Shown piece after piece: positions 25,653 through 34,692 of a stretch of DNA of 45,428 nt. The position numbers were made by a program, and so were the translations under genes. How positions within the stretch are numbered: position 1 is the stretch's first letter; each line of letters starts with the position of its first letter. Under the pieces are notes generated by a model. It was not told where the DNA came from. It saw only the letters and a list, made by a program, of their open reading frames with translations, and made no database searches. The DNA is taken from assembly GCA_946405625.1 (NCBI GenBank), contig CAMJHQ010000028.1, positions 1 through 45,428 of the forward strand, written 5' to 3'. Origin of the DNA: an uncultured Lachnospiraceae bacterium (GTDB taxonomy: Bacteria > Bacillota > Clostridia > Lachnospirales > Lachnospiraceae).

Positions 25653-26882
25653 TCAGCTGCGGTAGTCGGCGTTGATCTTGACGTAATCGTATGTAAGGTC
25701 GCAGCCCCATGCAGTTGCTTCGTAATCGCCTGATTTGATATCGCAGATTGCTGTGATCTCGTCAGGCTCAAGTACATTTAGGGCTTCCTCTTCAGAAAAG
25801 TCAAGGAAGCTTCCATTCTCAACAAACTTTATGGTTCCGTTCTTACTTGTTATTGTAATATCTGTTTTGTCCGGATTGAAGTCTGCACCCGAATAACCCA
25901 TTGCACAGAACAATCTTCCGCAGTTAGCATCCTTTCCGAAGATTGCCGCCTTCGTAAGGTTTGATGTAATAACCGATTTAGCGAGAACCTTTGCTATCTC
26001 ATAATCCGGTGCTCCGACAACATGAGCGGTAAAGAGTCTGGTTGCTCCCTCTCCGTCTTTAGCTATATTCTTTGCAAGAAATGTTGCAACCACCATGAGT
26101 GCTTCCTTAAAGTTCTTCAGGTCCTCACCGTCTGCTGTGATCATCTCATTTCCCGCAAGGCCGTTTGCCATGAGAAGCACAGTATCATTCGTTGATGTAT
26201 CGCCGTCAACCGATACCATATTAAATGTCACCTCTATAACTTCTCTAAGGGTCTTGAGAGCAATATCATAATCAATTGCCGTATCTGTCATGATATAGCC
26301 GAGCATTGTTCCCATATTCGGATGGATCATTCCGGAGCCCTTGCACATAGCTCCGATGGTACAGGTTTTTCCGCCTGCTTCAAACTCAACTGCGATTTCC
26401 TTTGGCTGAGTATCTGTTGTCATGATCGCAACTGCCGCCTCATGTGCCTCTGACCTTTCATCCGAAAGAAGCGGTGCAAGCATTTCAGCACCTTTAAGTA
26501 TTGTATCCATAGGAAGCTGAGGTCCTATAACACCTGTTGATCCGATAAGAACATGCTCTGCAGGTATACCGAGCAGTTCTCCCACCTTCTCGGCCTCCTT
26601 CTTACAGTTAGCCAGACCCTCTTCGCCTGTTGCCGCATTTGCGACAGCAGTATTGACGATAACAGCCTGAGCCATCTTTACATTATAAACTATATTGCTG
26701 TCCCATTTTACTGGAGCAGCCTTTACGAGATTCTTTGTAAATGTACCGACTACGGTTGCAGGTACATCACTTTTTATAAGTGCCATATCTTTCTTAGTGC
26801 TGCTCTCCTTGAGTCCGGCACGAACACTTGCTACTTTATATCCCTTGGCTGCATTTACACCGCCATCAATTATCTTTGCCAT
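25653..26882 (-). CDS. argJ: Bifunctional ornithine acetyltransferase/N-acetylglutamate synthase
   Basis: A 409-residue ArgJ of the N-terminal nucleophile type. It moves the acetyl group from N-acetylornithine to glutamate, recycling it in arginine synthesis, and in bifunctional forms also uses acetyl-CoA. Self-cleavage occurs before a Thr nucleophile; here the motif is IHPNMGTMLGY, so Thr192 is present but the residue before it is Gly191 where Ala is usual. The VDGDTSTNDT segment and the KDANCGRLFCAMGYSG block are conserved. GGAGG five bases before the ATG at 26882 fixes the start. The gene is 106 bases after argC. Confidence 0.95.
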   Translation of the reverse strand: MAKIIDGGVNAAKGYKVASVRAGLKESSTKKDMALIKSDVPATVVGTFTKNLVKAAPVKWDSNIVYNVKMAQAVIVNTAVANAATGEEGLANCKKEAEKVGELLGIPAEHVLIGSTGVIGPQLPMDTILKGAEMLAPLLSDERSEAHEAAVAIMTTDTQPKEIAVEFEAGGKTCTIGAMCKGSGMIHPNMGTMLGYIMTDTAIDYDIALKTLREVIEVTFNMVSVDGDTSTNDTVLLMANGLAGNEMITADGEDLKNFKEALMVVATFLAKNIAKDGEGATRLFTAHVVGAPDYEIAKVLAKSVITSNLTKAAIFGKDANCGRLFCAMGYSGADFNPDKTDITITSKNGTIKFVENGSFLDFSEEEALNVLEPDEITAICDIKSGDYEATAWGCDLTYDYVKINADYRS

Positions 26883-26988
26883 ATTTTCCTCCATCTTTTA
26901 CCAAAGCTAATGGCTTTCGGGAAGATTTATAATAATCTTCCGATACTCTTACCCGCTTCGGAAAAATTATAATGATAATCTCACTCTT

Positions 26989-27933
26989 TTATAATGATAA
27001 TCCCTTGGCTTCGTCACAGCCCATTACAATATTCATGCACTGGATTGCGGCACCGGAAGCGCCCTTGCCGAGGTTATCGAAACGACTGGCAACAACAACA
27101 CGCTCATCGTTTCCTGTTACAAAGATTTCATAGCCATCCCAGCCGGCAGCCGCATCGGAGAATATTTCTCCACCTGCTTCTACGTCAGCACCGAAAGGCA
27201 TAACCTTTATAAACTTTTCATTCTTATAATAATCAGCCAGATAATCTCTGATTTCCTGAGGGGTCTTCTTTTCCTTGAGCAGATCCGTATAAAGCGGAAT
27301 CTGAACTATCATACCGCTATGATAATTTGTTGTCATCGGACAGAAAAGTGGCTCTCTCGTGAGGCCCGTAATCTGCTTCATTTCCTTTAAATGCTTATGT
27401 GTCTGTCCCCAGGCATACATTCTTGCAGAATCATATTTAGCGTCTCGTCCTTCTTCTTCGTACTTTCCGATCAGCTTCTTTCCTCCTCCGCTGTAGCCTG
27501 ATACGGCAAATACAGCTGCCGGATAATCCTCCGGAAGAATTCCGCCCTTAACAAGCGGATATGCAAGTCCGATAAATCCCGATGCATAACATCCCGGAAC
27601 CGCTATACGCTTTCCCTTTGCTATAGCATCTCTATGTTCTGAAGACAACTCCGGAAATCCATATGCCCATCCCGGTGTTGTACGATGTGCTGTAGATGTA
27701 TCCAGAATTACTGTATCAGGATTATCACACAGCTCAACTGCCTCTATAGCTGCAACATCAGGCAGGCAGAGAAATGTAATATCCGACGCATTTATGAATT
27801 TCCTGATTTCATCAGGATCCTTACGCTTGTCACTGTCTATTTTTAAAAGTTCAACATCATCTCTTATCTGAAAGCGTTCAAATATTCGGAGTCCTGTAGT
27901 ACCTTCACTTCCGTCGATAAAAACTTTTTTCAT
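26989..27933 (-). CDS. argC: N-acetyl-gamma-glutamyl-phosphate reductase, type 2
   Basis: A 314-residue NADPH-dependent reductase of the shorter type 2 ArgC group, which makes N-acetylglutamate semialdehyde. The N-terminal nucleotide-binding start is VFIDGSEGTTGLRI, the catalytic Cys115 is in AVPGCYASGF, and His/Arg-containing THKHLKEM and TNYHSGMIVQIPLY blocks follow. AAAGGAGG nine bases before the ATG is an ideal ribosome site. First gene of argC-argJ-argB. A promoter and candidate ArgR boxes lie upstream. The stop codon falls in one copy of a 14-bp direct repeat (26989-27002, other copy 26967-26980). Confidence 0.95.
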   Translation of the reverse strand: MKKVFIDGSEGTTGLRIFERFQIRDDVELLKIDSDKRKDPDEIRKFINASDITFLCLPDVAAIEAVELCDNPDTVILDTSTAHRTTPGWAYGFPELSSEHRDAIAKGKRIAVPGCYASGFIGLAYPLVKGGILPEDYPAAVFAVSGYSGGGKKLIGKYEEEGRDAKYDSARMYAWGQTHKHLKEMKQITGLTREPLFCPMTTNYHSGMIVQIPLYTDLLKEKKTPQEIRDYLADYYKNEKFIKVMPFGADVEAGGEIFSDAAAGWDGYEIFVTGNDERVVVASRFDNLGKGASGAAIQCMNIVMGCDEAKGLSL

Positions 27934-27979
27934 AAAATATATTCCTCCTTTGCACGCTTTGGGTATAAACCCTTTAACT

Positions 27980-28008
27980 GTTATAGCCTATCTTTATGAA
28001 GAACGCAA
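27980..28008 (-). promoter_or_regulatory. Putative promoter of the arg operon
   Basis: TTGCGT (28003-28008), a 17-base spacer and TATAAC (27980-27985) on the minus strand, about 45 bases before the argC ATG. Confidence 0.55.
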
Positions 28009-28024
28009 GTCCTTTTTTCATAAT

Positions 28025-28074
28025 TTTGCATATTTTTTGTATATTCTATGCATATTATTCTATTTTTATGCATT
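28025..28074. promoter_or_regulatory. Candidate ArgR boxes upstream of argC
   Basis: Three TTTGCAT / TATGCAT cores within 50 bases, at 28025-28042 and 28057-28074 and between them, each flanked by A/T runs. They fit one half of the ARG-box consensus TNTGNATWWWWATNCANA well and the other half only in part. They lie just upstream of the -35. The rest of 27934-28297 holds only the argC leader and the 28218-28250 terminator. Confidence 0.4.
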
Positions 28075-28217
28075 ATTGCTTGATTATATGAATATTTTCG
28101 GAATATTTTGTACCATTCTGTTCATATATCATAATAAGAAATGATTTATATCCGTATAAATTCGAATATCGTAATCATCAATCATTTTGACCATACCTAA
28201 ACGCAGCGGCAAAACAT

Positions 28218-28250
28218 CAAAAAAGCTCCCACGGTATGTACCGTGGGAGC
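28218..28250 (-). terminator. Terminator of the SleB-type hydrolase gene
   Basis: A perfect 12-bp stem (GCTCCCACGGTA / TACCGTGGGAGC) with a two-base loop is followed on the minus strand by a run of six T. Confidence 0.92.
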
Positions 28251-28297
28251 CTATATCTATTTGAGTTTCTTGTGAAGAATATCAAGCCGGTCAAATT

Positions 28298-29752
28298 TTA
28301 CCAGAATGCATGATTTCCGATTACCAAATAATTATCAAGAGATTCTCCAGCTTCTCGGATTGCCGATGTAGGAAGGAAATACATACATCCTCCGACATTA
28401 TTCTCTCCCGCAAGTGCAGCCTGTGCAGCCTGATAGCATGATGATGAATATCCACTCATCCAGCCTGCCGGTTCAAACTGTCCCGGAGCATAAATTACAT
28501 CTGAAATCGTACTTCCCCAGTATCCGTTATTAAGTCTGTTCATAACAACACTTGCAACTGCAAGCTGTCCTTCATAACTCTCACCGCCTGCTTCGGCATT
28601 AACAAGAGTCGCCAGAAGGGCTACTTCATCCTCTGAATACTGTGTACTCTTCTTTGGCTCTTCAGTCTTTTCCTCAGTCTTCTCTTCAGTCTTTTCTTCT
28701 GTTATTTCTTCTTTTTTCTCTTCTGTAGTTTCTTCAGTCTTCTCTTCGATCTTTTCAGAAGTTTCCTCGGTAGCTGTTTCTTCTTTATCAGCCTTAGCTT
28801 CTAACTTTTCTTCTGAAGCTTCCTCTGTCTTCTCTTCAGTCTTCTTTTTCTCTTCTTCAACTTCCTCTGCAGTCTTTACACCGGTATAAATATCTATTGC
28901 ATCATTAAGATTCTTAGCTGCGTCCGGAGCAACTGCTTCCCTGAAGCCCTCTTCGATATCTACATAGAGTGCTGAAACATAAGCTGTCTTACCGTTTACC
29001 AGTTCAAGCTCAGTCCAGTCATACTCATCTACTTCGTTTACGATGTAGTTTTCACCGTTCTCTGCAAGGAACAGAATCTGCGAATCTTCATCTGCCTTAG
29101 CACGAACACCGATATTATCTACTTTAACTGTTGCTATATCTACAACTGCATCCTCAGCCTTCTTAGTAGCCTCTTCATCTGTTACAATGCAGTCATTCTT
29201 TACATATCCTGTAATCTTTCCCGAAGAAACCTTTGTCCATTCATCTGTCTTCTCAAGCACCTTACCGCTTGCAAACTCAGGAAGAATTCCGACAACCTCT
29301 GACTTTCCGTCAGCCTTCGCATAAATGTTTGCTGTCTTCTTCGTTGAAATGAACTTGCCCTTCATATCATACTTGCTGTTTGTAAGGTTCTTTGCATCGC
29401 CTACAGCAAGATCAAAGCTTTCCTCATCCTCAAGATGAGAACGTAACACATCGATTGAATCATCCTTTATCACCATTGTACTGGTTGAGTTGATTTCAAA
29501 ACCATCAGCAGCTATATCAGTTACAACAGCTTCATCAGCCTGCTCAAGTGCTGCATTGATCGAAGTGCTTCCAAGAACCATCTGCTTCTCGGAATAATCA
29601 GGAAGATTCTTTATTGTGAAGATGCCTCCTGCTGTAATCGAACCTGCCAGAAGCAGTACCAATGAATTTCTAACAATAAATCTGGAAGAGAAAATATACT
29701 TCCTTGAAAACATCTTTGCTTTATTAAGTTTTATTTCAGTACGTCGTTTCAT
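28298..29752 (-). CDS. SleB/CwlJ-type cell wall hydrolase with SH3-like domains
   Basis: A 484-residue envelope protein. A basic cytoplasmic start is followed by one transmembrane segment at about 30-50, then two SH3b-like repeats (about 135-200 and 210-290), a linker of about 75 residues made almost only of Glu, Thr and Lys (EEKTEE units), and a C-terminal Hydrolase_2 domain (about 370-484) with LVNAEAGGESYEGQ carrying the catalytic Glu. The family comprises lytic transglycosylases of spore cortex and wall. The open frame reaches 29848, but the ATG at 29752 has GGAG just upstream. Promoter at 29839-29867, terminator at 28218-28250, so it is a single-gene unit. Confidence 0.88.
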   Translation of the reverse strand: MKRRTEIKLNKAKMFSRKYIFSSRFIVRNSLVLLLAGSITAGGIFTIKNLPDYSEKQMVLGSTSINAALEQADEAVVTDIAADGFEINSTSTMVIKDDSIDVLRSHLEDEESFDLAVGDAKNLTNSKYDMKGKFISTKKTANIYAKADGKSEVVGILPEFASGKVLEKTDEWTKVSSGKITGYVKNDCIVTDEEATKKAEDAVVDIATVKVDNIGVRAKADEDSQILFLAENGENYIVNEVDEYDWTELELVNGKTAYVSALYVDIEEGFREAVAPDAAKNLNDAIDIYTGVKTAEEVEEEKKKTEEKTEEASEEKLEAKADKEETATEETSEKIEEKTEETTEEKKEEITEEKTEEKTEEKTEEPKKSTQYSEDEVALLATLVNAEAGGESYEGQLAVASVVMNRLNNGYWGSTISDVIYAPGQFEPAGWMSGYSSSCYQAAQAALAGENNVGGCMYFLPTSAIREAGESLDNYLVIGNHAFW

Positions 29753-29838
29753 AAACTCCAACCTGTTAAATCTGCCCAGCAGATTTACATAAAATGTTAA
29801 ATGATTTACATAAAATGTTACAATTCTGTTACGGACAT

Positions 29839-29867
29839 ATATTAACACTTTGTAACATTTCTGTCAA
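29839..29867 (-). promoter_or_regulatory. Promoter of the SleB-type hydrolase gene
   Basis: TTGACA (29862-29867), a 17-base spacer and TAATAT (29839-29844) on the minus strand. Five TGTWAH-like hexamers lie in 29775-29895, including a pair of TTTTATGTAAATC direct repeats in the leader. Confidence 0.7.
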
Positions 29868-29940
29868 GTTGTTTAAATTAATTTAACATTTCGATATGTT
29901 TTGGGGGCTTTTATTGTGAAATATGTCGAAAGCACCTATT

Positions 29941-30981
29941 TTAGTTGGTTTTCTCGGCAAAGAAGTCATCAACGCCATCGGCTATAGCCGTTGCGAGAGA
30001 CCTCTGATATTCCGGATCTGCAAGTGCCTGATCATCATACTGGTTTGATAAAAATCCAACATTGATGACTGTGGCCGGCATCTTACAGTAATTGAGAGAC
30101 GTAAGATCGTCAGTTTCATAGATTCCGAGTCTTGTTGCAGTCGTATCCTCGGATATATTTTTTAAGATATCGTAGCAGAGAAGATAATTATTCTGATAAT
30201 TACTTCCTGTCACGGAATTTGTGGACGTGGTAATAAAACCGATCACACCCATTGTGGTCGGATCCGAAACCTCTCCGGCTTCCAGCTTAATATAAACCTC
30301 AGCACCGTCGGCATTGGCCATGGAAGCCCTTCTTGCATTGCTGAGATTAACGCTTCCCGATTCTCTTGATATAAAAACTGTATATCCTCTCTGAACCAGA
30401 ACCGATTTCAGATGATTTGCAACTTCCTGTGTTACATCATATTCATATCTTTCTGTGCTGACTCCAACTGCTGCAGGAGGCATTTTAACCTTCATGCCCG
30501 CTCCATCAACAACCTGATCCGGATTCACATCCGGACTTATAGGTTCCAGCTCCTTATCATCTACAACCTGCTTACCCGGATCGATAAAAACTATATGAGC
30601 CGCCTGCTTTGCGTCAGTCTTTGTTGCCCAGGCGATATCTGTCTCCTGAACATACGAAGATTTTACATAATAATTTCCGCCGTTAAGAAGAATTCTTACC
30701 CATCCTTCCTTAACGCCGGTACGTGTCAGATCTACACCTTTATTAAGTGTTACATATATATTTGCGCCTTCTTTCGGCTCATCATAAAGAATAGTATTAT
30801 CCTGAGTAGTCTGAACATAACCCTGCACCGGTGTAAAACCCTCAGAATCCATCAGCTGTTCCTCCGAAGGTGGTGCACCCTCGGTAATCGGTTCAACCGG
30901 AGGTTTCTCCCCACAGGCAGTAAAAACTGTCATGATAAGCACCAGAAGTATTAAAATTGTCGCTGATCTGTATTTTTTCAT
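29941..30981 (-). CDS. Lipoprotein with SH3b and catalytically degenerate Amidase_3 domain
   Basis: A 346-residue lipoprotein (lipobox VFTAC, Cys23). Residues about 52-112 form an SH3b-like domain; residues about 128-343 match N-acetylmuramoyl-L-alanine amidase family 3 along the full length. Yet the metal and catalytic residues are changed: the first zinc His of DPGH is Lys137 (FIDPGKQ), the second zinc His is Lys232 (VYIKLEAG) and the catalytic Glu of the VEVGF motif is Asn307 (VINVGFLSN); Glu180 is retained. The fold is otherwise well kept, including a GFLSN loop. It is unlikely to be an amidase and may bind peptidoglycan or regulate another hydrolase. AGGA precedes the ATG by eight bases. 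It follows the small membrane protein gene by 28 bases. Confidence 0.85.
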   Translation of the reverse strand: MKKYRSATILILLVLIMTVFTACGEKPPVEPITEGAPPSEEQLMDSEGFTPVQGYVQTTQDNTILYDEPKEGANIYVTLNKGVDLTRTGVKEGWVRILLNGGNYYVKSSYVQETDIAWATKTDAKQAAHIVFIDPGKQVVDDKELEPISPDVNPDQVVDGAGMKVKMPPAAVGVSTERYEYDVTQEVANHLKSVLVQRGYTVFISRESGSVNLSNARRASMANADGAEVYIKLEAGEVSDPTTMGVIGFITTSTNSVTGSNYQNNYLLCYDILKNISEDTTATRLGIYETDDLTSLNYCKMPATVINVGFLSNQYDDQALADPEYQRSLATAIADGVDDFFAEKTN

Positions 30982-31009
30982 TAATAATTCCTACTTAAAT
31001 AATGTCCTC

Positions 31010-31501
31010 TTATTTAAATATAGCTCCTGCTGCTCCGAAAACACCAGCACCGGCAAGTCCCATGATAGTACCTGCAAGTATAACTCCCAACATAACTGCA
31101 ATGACACATTTCTTAAAATCCAGGTCAAGTATACTTGCAGCAAGCGTTCCCGTCCATGCTCCTGTTCCCGGAACCGGTATTCCTACAAAAAGAAACAGCG
31201 CCCAGTAAAGGCCTTTTCCCGCCTTCTCCTGAAGCTTCTTTCCTCCTTTTTCGCCCTTGGAAAGACAGAAAGTAAAGAACTTTCCGATAAACTTCTTATC
31301 TTTTCCCCATTCCAGAATCCTTCTGGCAAAAAAGAATATGAATGGAACCGGCAGCATATTTGCGAATATGCAGACCGCATAAAGCGGAAGTATCGGCAGC
31401 GGACCACCGAAACTGTCATGCAGACCAACAAGCACCGCTCCTCTAAGTTCAATGAGCGGAACCATTGAAATCAGAAAAACTATTATATATTTTTTTAACA
31501 T
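31010..31501 (-). CDS. Small multi-drug export protein family (COG2426) membrane protein
   Basis: A 163-residue membrane protein with about four hydrophobic segments. The N-terminal SMVPLIELRGAVLVG and the LPVPFIFFFARRILEW and GIPVPGTGAWTGTLAA motifs are typical of the putative small multi-drug export family (PF06695); transport function is named by homology and weakly supported by experiment. GGAGAG eight bases upstream supports the ATG at 31501. A 10-bp inverted repeat (31536-31581) lies in the gap before it. Confidence 0.88.
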   Translation of the reverse strand: MLKKYIIVFLISMVPLIELRGAVLVGLHDSFGGPLPILPLYAVCIFANMLPVPFIFFFARRILEWGKDKKFIGKFFTFCLSKGEKGGKKLQEKAGKGLYWALFLFVGIPVPGTGAWTGTLAASILDLDFKKCVIAVMLGVILAGTIMGLAGAGVFGAAGAIFK

Positions 31502-31535
31502 AATTGTATCTCTCCTAATTAAGCCAACCTTTTAG

Positions 31536-31581
31536 TATTCACAGTAAGCACACTGCCTATGAATATCTATAACTGTGAATA
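31536..31581. repeat. Inverted repeat in intergenic gap
   Basis: TATTCACAGT and ACTGTGAATA are perfectly complementary 10-mers separated by 26 bases, between the phosphodiesterase and the small membrane protein genes. There is no T run on either side, so an operator or RNA structure is more likely than a terminator. Confidence 0.55.
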
Positions 31582-31609
31582 GTGCAGCCTGCGTCACATT
31601 GTATCAAAT

Positions 31610-33421
31610 CTAATAGCTGCTTTCAAGGTACATGTTCAGATACTCAAAGAGCGAGTCTCCGTAAATATTCTTATACATATTCTTCTTCATATGACCGGGC
31701 TTGTTAGTAATAATGCTGTCCACATTAAGAAGCATCATTCTTTCAAGTGTTTTATCATCATCCACAACCCAGGCATAGATTTCTTTCCCGTGTCTGTGAA
31801 CCTTATCTACAACCTCACTGGTAACATATCTGTATTTCAGGCTGAAAGCATCTGCATATTTCAGATCATAGAAATCTCCCATTGCAACGGACATTACATA
31901 TACCGTCTTGATCCTGTCATCATACCTCTTAACCTTCCTTATGGATTCATAAGTCGGAGAAGTCACTACACAGCTGTCAAAAAGATCATATTCTCTGACA
32001 ATCTCGGCAACACTTTCTTCAAGATCAGTATCCGTCGAGGCAGATTTAATCTCAATATTCATTTCGGCTCTCCCGTCAACGAGCTCGATTGCCTCTCTGA
32101 GAGTCGGGATTTTTTCATTTGGATATTTATCCTTATGACCGGCATCAATATAAATACCCTGGAGTTCTTCATAGGTAAGATTTCCAACCTTCTTATTCAC
32201 TCCACAGGTTCTCTTCAGATTTTCATCATGCATAACAACAACCACACCGTCTTTAGTCTGCCTTACATCAAGCTCGACCACATCGGCTCCGTCCTCGATT
32301 GCAACCTCAAATGCAGAAAGTGAGTTCTCGGGTGCCTTCTTTGACGCACCCCTATGTGCAGTTATTGTTACCTTATTCATATAATCAGCATGAAGCGATA
32401 TTACATTTGAAGTAATAAGTATGTAAAATGTAACATCGATAATTATCGCAAGCATAGTAATTGAAAGAACTATCGATAAACGTCTCTTTCTATTCGTCTT
32501 ACCGTCAACTTCTTCATAATCATCGATACTGCTTGAACCCGATTCGTCAGGTACATTATTATAGTAGGAATTGCAGATAAAACTGTACAAAACCGGAATA
32601 CCGATTATTAAATATATGAAGAAAAGGACTACATTTACACTTTCAAATACAAATCCGGCAACAAAGCCAGCGCCCTTTATCTTAAGTATCCAATGAAGGA
32701 GAGGGCCGGTAAGAAGAAAATGAAGTCCGTAAGAACCCCCGAGTATTACAACATTCACCAGAAAAAGCCCCGGTATTATCCGAAGCATTTTTCCCTTTAC
32801 TATTCTGAACGCTTCCGCCATTGCTTTAAAGAAATGTATCTTTCTGATCACAAATGTATGAAGTGCGAAAATGAAAACAAAATTGATCAGATTGAGCAGA
32901 AGATATCCTGCAAGGATCGGGATAGTCACCTTCAAATTAACTGCTAATGCACCGGCTATATATACCGGAAGCTTGAAATTAAGCAGCAATAGTCCGACAA
33001 CTATCGCACCTGTAAGAGGCATGAAGCATATTATAAAAATAAACATAGGAAGATTGTGCGGCACAAATACTCTTAATCCGTGTCTCACGGAAAGTGCCAG
33101 CATTCTGATAAGTCCGATCTTCTCCGTATGATTTGCCCAGTCATAACAGATCGATATTCCCGAATAGTTTATAAGCAGAAAAAAAGAGAGGATCAGAAGT
33201 ACTATAAGAAGAGCTATCCAGGTTGTGGGTGCACTAAGAAAACTCGATACATTTTCCCTGCTCAGATAAGTGTCTCCATTTGCTCTAATCGCAAAATTCA
33301 GAAACAGATATCCGCCGGGAACGAGTATCGCAGTCGAAACTATCATCAGGATGATCTCGAAGCAGATTACCCTTCTGATATTAAATCTGAACAATTTCAG
33401 ACTGTCCTTTATGCTCTTCAT
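31610..33421 (-). CDS. Membrane-fused glycerophosphodiester phosphodiesterase
   Basis: A 603-residue protein. The N-terminal half (residues about 15-345) holds about seven to eight transmembrane helices and matches the membrane domain found ahead of some GlpQ-like enzymes. The C-terminal GDPD domain (about 350-595) has the HRGASKKAPENSLSAF active-site motif, the VELDVRQTKDGVVVVMHD metal and catalytic block, and EIKSAS. It would release glycerol-3-phosphate from glycerophosphodiesters, or act on lipid or teichoic-acid derived substrates at the membrane face. The gene starts 19 bases after queA. Confidence 0.92.
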   Translation of the reverse strand: MKSIKDSLKLFRFNIRRVICFEIILMIVSTAILVPGGYLFLNFAIRANGDTYLSRENVSSFLSAPTTWIALLIVLLILSFFLLINYSGISICYDWANHTEKIGLIRMLALSVRHGLRVFVPHNLPMFIFIICFMPLTGAIVVGLLLLNFKLPVYIAGALAVNLKVTIPILAGYLLLNLINFVFIFALHTFVIRKIHFFKAMAEAFRIVKGKMLRIIPGLFLVNVVILGGSYGLHFLLTGPLLHWILKIKGAGFVAGFVFESVNVVLFFIYLIIGIPVLYSFICNSYYNNVPDESGSSSIDDYEEVDGKTNRKRRLSIVLSITMLAIIIDVTFYILITSNVISLHADYMNKVTITAHRGASKKAPENSLSAFEVAIEDGADVVELDVRQTKDGVVVVMHDENLKRTCGVNKKVGNLTYEELQGIYIDAGHKDKYPNEKIPTLREAIELVDGRAEMNIEIKSASTDTDLEESVAEIVREYDLFDSCVVTSPTYESIRKVKRYDDRIKTVYVMSVAMGDFYDLKYADAFSLKYRYVTSEVVDKVHRHGKEIYAWVVDDDKTLERMMLLNVDSIITNKPGHMKKNMYKNIYGDSLFEYLNMYLESSY

Positions 33422-33440
33422 CCCACACTACCTGATCTCT

Positions 33441-34643
33441 TTAAATCCAGAAAGAAGCATCGCCGAAAGAGAAGAATCTGTATCTTTCCCTTACAGCCTC
33501 ACCGTATGCAGCAAGAACCGCTTCCCTGTTATAAAATGCCGAAACCAGCATGATAAGCGTCGATTCCGGAAGATGGAAATTTGTGATCAATCCATCGATA
33601 ACCTTGAATTTATATCCCGGATAGATAAAAATGTCCGTCCATCCACTCATCGCTCTGACAACTGTTTGCGGTCCGGAGGTTCTGTCCGACGCCTCCGCCT
33701 TTAATTCCTCTTCTACACGGCAGGCTACCGTCTCAAGCGTCCTTGTACTGGTCGTTCCGACAGATATCACTCTTCCGCCGGATTGCTTCGTCGAATTAAT
33801 TATATCAGCTGCAGCCTCAGAAAGCTCGAAGTATTCGCTATGCATATGATGTTCTTCTATTTTTTCGACTTTGACCGGTCTGAAGGTTCCGAGTCCCACA
33901 TGAAGAGTAAGCCTGGCTATTCTGATTCCGCGCGCCTCTATCTCCTTCAGCATTTCCTCTGTAAAATGCAGTCCCGCCGTTGGTGCAGCGGCAGAACCCG
34001 AATTCTTTGCATATACGGTCTGATATCTGTTCTTATCCTCAAGTTTATGAGTTATATACGGAGGAAGCGGCATTTCTCCGAGACGGTCCAGAATTTCTTC
34101 CCATATCCCGTCGAATTCAAATCTTATTATTCTATTACCGTCTTCAACTACATCAAGAACCTCAGCTGCAAGAAGAGGCACTCCCCCCTCCTCAGACTGA
34201 CCGAATATCACTCTCGCCCCGGGTTTCATTTTCTTTCCCGGCTTTACGAGACATTCCCATATACGTGTATTTTTAGCCTTATGACCTGTCCGATCCGATT
34301 CCTGACCGGATAGATCCATTTCAAGATCCTCTGTCTCTTCTTTAGAATCCTCCGGTACTGTTCCATTTCCATATCTATCCGACGCATCCTTCAGAAGCAG
34401 CACCTCTACCGCTGCTCCCGTATCCTCCTTTACGCCGAGAAGCCGGGCAGGGATAACCTTTGTATCATTGATAACAAGGCAGTCCCCTTCCTTCAGATAA
34501 TCCAAAAGATCACTGAATCTCCGATGTTCTATCTCACCGCTGTCACGATGGACAACCATCATCCTCGAATCGCTTCTCTTCTCCAGTGGATCCTGTGCTA
34601 TCAGTTCCTCCGGAAGATCATAATAAAAGTCATGCAAATCCAT
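33441..34643 (-). CDS. queA: S-adenosylmethionine:tRNA ribosyltransferase-isomerase
   Basis: A 400-residue QueA, which transfers and isomerises the ribosyl group of SAM onto 7-aminomethyl-7-deazaguanine in tRNA on the way to queuosine. Conserved blocks are [62 protein letters not shown] and [16 protein letters not shown]. It is longer than the usual 340 residues because of a polar acidic insert at about 86-125 in the first domain. The start is the ATG at 34643, nine bases after GGAG; the TTG five codons upstream overlaps that site. It follows pheT by 49 bases. Confidence 0.95.
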   Translation of the reverse strand: MDLHDFYYDLPEELIAQDPLEKRSDSRMMVVHRDSGEIEHRRFSDLLDYLKEGDCLVINDTKVIPARLLGVKEDTGAAVEVLLLKDASDRYGNGTVPEDSKEETEDLEMDLSGQESDRTGHKAKNTRIWECLVKPGKKMKPGARVIFGQSEEGGVPLLAAEVLDVVEDGNRIIRFEFDGIWEEILDRLGEMPLPPYITHKLEDKNRYQTVYAKNSGSAAAPTAGLHFTEEMLKEIEARGIRIARLTLHVGLGTFRPVKVEKIEEHHMHSEYFELSEAAADIINSTKQSGGRVISVGTTSTRTLETVACRVEEELKAEASDRTSGPQTVVRAMSGWTDIFIYPGYKFKVIDGLITNFHLPESTLIMLVSAFYNREAVLAAYGEAVRERYRFFSFGDASFWI

Positions 34644-34692
34644 ATCTATCCGCTCCAAAAAATGTCATCTGTTACGTGACATCTTATTCTAA

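Noticed and set aside
26967-27002. 14-bp direct repeat at the argC stop as an insertion target duplication
   Set aside because: Only eight bases separate the copies, so no element can be between them; it is probably a small local duplication.
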